Below, piece after piece: positions 15,663-16,862 of a stretch of DNA of 16,862 nucleotides (position 1 is the stretch's first letter; each line of letters opens with the position of its first letter). Source of the DNA: Bacteroidota bacterium. Its GTDB lineage: Bacteria > Bacteroidota > Ignavibacteria > SZUA-365. The stretch spans positions 1 through 16,862 of the forward strand of contig JAGTUZ010000179.1 of assembly GCA_018224415.1 (NCBI GenBank), written 5' to 3'. The position numbers and the translations under genes are program-made. The notes under the pieces are model-generated. The model was not told where the DNA came from and did no database searches. It worked only from the letters and a program-made list of their open reading frames with translations.

Positions 15663-16826
15663 TCAAAACTTGTAGAGCACGCTGAATTTCACCGTCGAGA
15701 GCAGGGTGACGTCGTTGTCGTCACGGTCCAGCTCATAGTCGACAACCAGCATGCTCTGCCTGTCGAGGCGATATGCCGCGCCTGCGATCACCCGGGTGGT
15801 GACGAGAGACACGACGGCGTCGGGGTCGACGGTGAAGTGATCGTAACGGCCGAACAGGTTGAACGGCAGGTCGCCGAGACGCAGTTCACCGAATGCGGAG
15901 TAGCCTTCCTGCGGGATGGCGACATTGTTTTCGTCCACCGCACGTCCTCTCTGGTCGCCTTCGCCCTGGAACCAGGTTGCGGTGAGGACGCAGTGCTTGT
16001 GTTCATAGCTCGCGTACCCGACATGCATCGTCCAGTCCGGCGAGAGTGTGGTATTGCCCTTCGCGTACGTGCCCGCGTAGGTGATCTGCAGACCGGAGAT
16101 GATTCCCGGCAGGGGACGCAGGCTGATGCGTCCCTCGAGGGCCTTGTTGTTGTTGCGTTCGATGGCGTGATAGCCGCCCCCATTGAAAAAACCGATGGAA
16201 TAGCTGCCGTAGCGGCCGGCCCAGGAAGAGTTCACTGTGCTGCGGTATTCCTTGTCCATCTCGCCCCCGAACGTTCCCTCGATAACCGCTCCGAAATCCG
16301 CCGAATTGAGGATATCCTCACGCTCCAGGAACATGTTGCCCAGCACGCGATAGCGGTTGACCTTCTGTTCGAAACCGAGCCACGGACGCTCGATCAGGCC
16401 GAATTCCACGGCAGGCGTTGTGATGAAAGCGAGGTCGGGCAGGTCGGCGCGCACGTAACAGTACTTGAGGCGCAGTTCGAGATCGCCTTCTCCGTCGCCG
16501 TCACGATCGACCGAGATGTCCGGTGTGATGCGACCGGACAGCCACGGCAGCAGCTGCTTGCGGACGTTGATGTACCCGCGGTTGATGAAGAAATTGCTGT
16601 ACTGCGTCCCTGCTTCCTTGCCGTTTTCGTAGGCGATGAACCATTCGCCCGAAACCTGCACGGACGCGGGTGCGAGAAGACCGCGGACGAGTTGCTCGAG
16701 GGAATCGGGGGCGGTGGGTGTGGCAGCAGCCGGTGCAGGGGAAGCGGAAGCGGATGCGGCGATGGCCAGGTCCGTGCAAAGAAACACGTACACTGCTGCC
16801 ACGCACAGGACGCGCAGGTGTCGCAT
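15663..16826 (-). CDS. Outer-membrane beta-barrel porin, possibly of the phosphate-selective O/P type
   Basis: The 387-aa product has a signal peptide (MRHLRVLCVAAVYVFLCTDL, cleavage probably near AIAA/SAS), then an Ala/Ser/Pro-rich linker and a short helical EQLVRGLL stretch. The rest is a series of alternating amphipathic strands rich in aromatic and Gly residues, such as NFFINRGYINVRKQL, LELRLKYCYVRADLP and YGSYSIGFFNGGGYH. It ends TVKFSVLYKF; a terminal Phe and alternating pattern are the usual outer-membrane insertion signal. An acidic loop, DRDGDGEGD (about residues 107-115), could bind a cation. The outline recalls the OprO/OprP-type porin family, but phosphate selectivity is a guess from the adjacent pho operon. 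GGAG (16835-16838) lies eight bases upstream of the ATG at 16826. It is convergent with pit, so not in its operon. Its promoter lies mostly outside the window. Confidence 0.78.
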   Translation of the reverse strand: MRHLRVLCVAAVYVFLCTDLAIAASASASPAPAAATPTAPDSLEQLVRGLLAPASVQVSGEWFIAYENGKEAGTQYSNFFINRGYINVRKQLLPWLSGRITPDISVDRDGDGEGDLELRLKYCYVRADLPDLAFITTPAVEFGLIERPWLGFEQKVNRYRVLGNMFLEREDILNSADFGAVIEGTFGGEMDKEYRSTVNSSWAGRYGSYSIGFFNGGGYHAIERNNNKALEGRISLRPLPGIISGLQITYAGTYAKGNTTLSPDWTMHVGYASYEHKHCVLTATWFQGEGDQRGRAVDENNVAIPQEGYSAFGELRLGDLPFNLFGRYDHFTVDPDAVVSLVTTRVIAGAAYRLDRQSMLVVDYELDRDDNDVTLLSTVKFSVLYKF

Positions 16827-16862
16827 GCGGGTAACTCCGTGAGAGTAATGATGGATTGAGCC

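Noticed and set aside
15618..16859. 413-codon plus-strand frame opposite the porin
   Set aside because: No recognisable domain; the minus strand has a signal peptide, barrel strands and a C-terminal Phe.

Overview
The window reads as chromosomal DNA of a GC-rich Gram-negative bacterium, most likely of the Bacteroidota / Ignavibacteria / Kapabacteria (FCB) side of the tree. This is inferred from two lipoprotein family S46 dipeptidyl peptidases, a PiT-type phosphate transporter with a PhoU-like tail, an outer-membrane beta-barrel protein ending in Phe, a DUF4382 lipoprotein, and an RtcB/archease pair. No mobile element, CRISPR array, rRNA or tRNA gene was seen. The genus cannot be fixed from this window.

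Layout, left to right. (1) 1-359, minus: N-terminal part of a DUF4382-type lipoprotein that runs off the left edge. (2) 542-2551, minus: archease followed by rtcB, an RNA-ligation pair. An 8-bp tandem repeat (9 copies) and a GC-rich hairpin lie between them, and a 7-bp tandem repeat runs into the rtcB stop codon. (3) 2771-7403, plus: two tandem paralogous S46 dipeptidyl peptidases, both lipoproteins, with a strong terminator between them and a bidirectional terminator after the second. (4) 7536-9748, minus: iorA-iorB, indolepyruvate:ferredoxin oxidoreductase, translationally coupled by an ATGA overlap. IorA lacks the usual C-terminal ferredoxin domain. (5) 10012-15521, plus: phoB-phoR-phoU-pit, a tightly packed phosphate-sensing and uptake operon. 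It is preceded by a direct repeat with Pho-box geometry (CTAACAA-GATC-CTAACAG). (6) 15663-16826, minus: a beta-barrel porin convergent with pit.

How the genes may work together. The S46 enzymes would release dipeptides from peptides in the periplasm. IorAB would oxidise aryl pyruvates made from aromatic amino acids, so regions 3 and 4 fit a peptide-using lifestyle; this link is inference from adjacency. PhoR/PhoB with PhoU would sense phosphate and control a PiT carrier; no Pst ABC transporter genes are present in this window. The neighbouring porin could supply outer-membrane passage, but its selectivity is not visible in the sequence.

The points most worth a second look are the short tandem repeats at both ends of rtcB, the Pst-less Pho operon with its candidate autoregulatory Pho box, the tandem lipidated DPP7-like S46 pair, and the shortened IorA.
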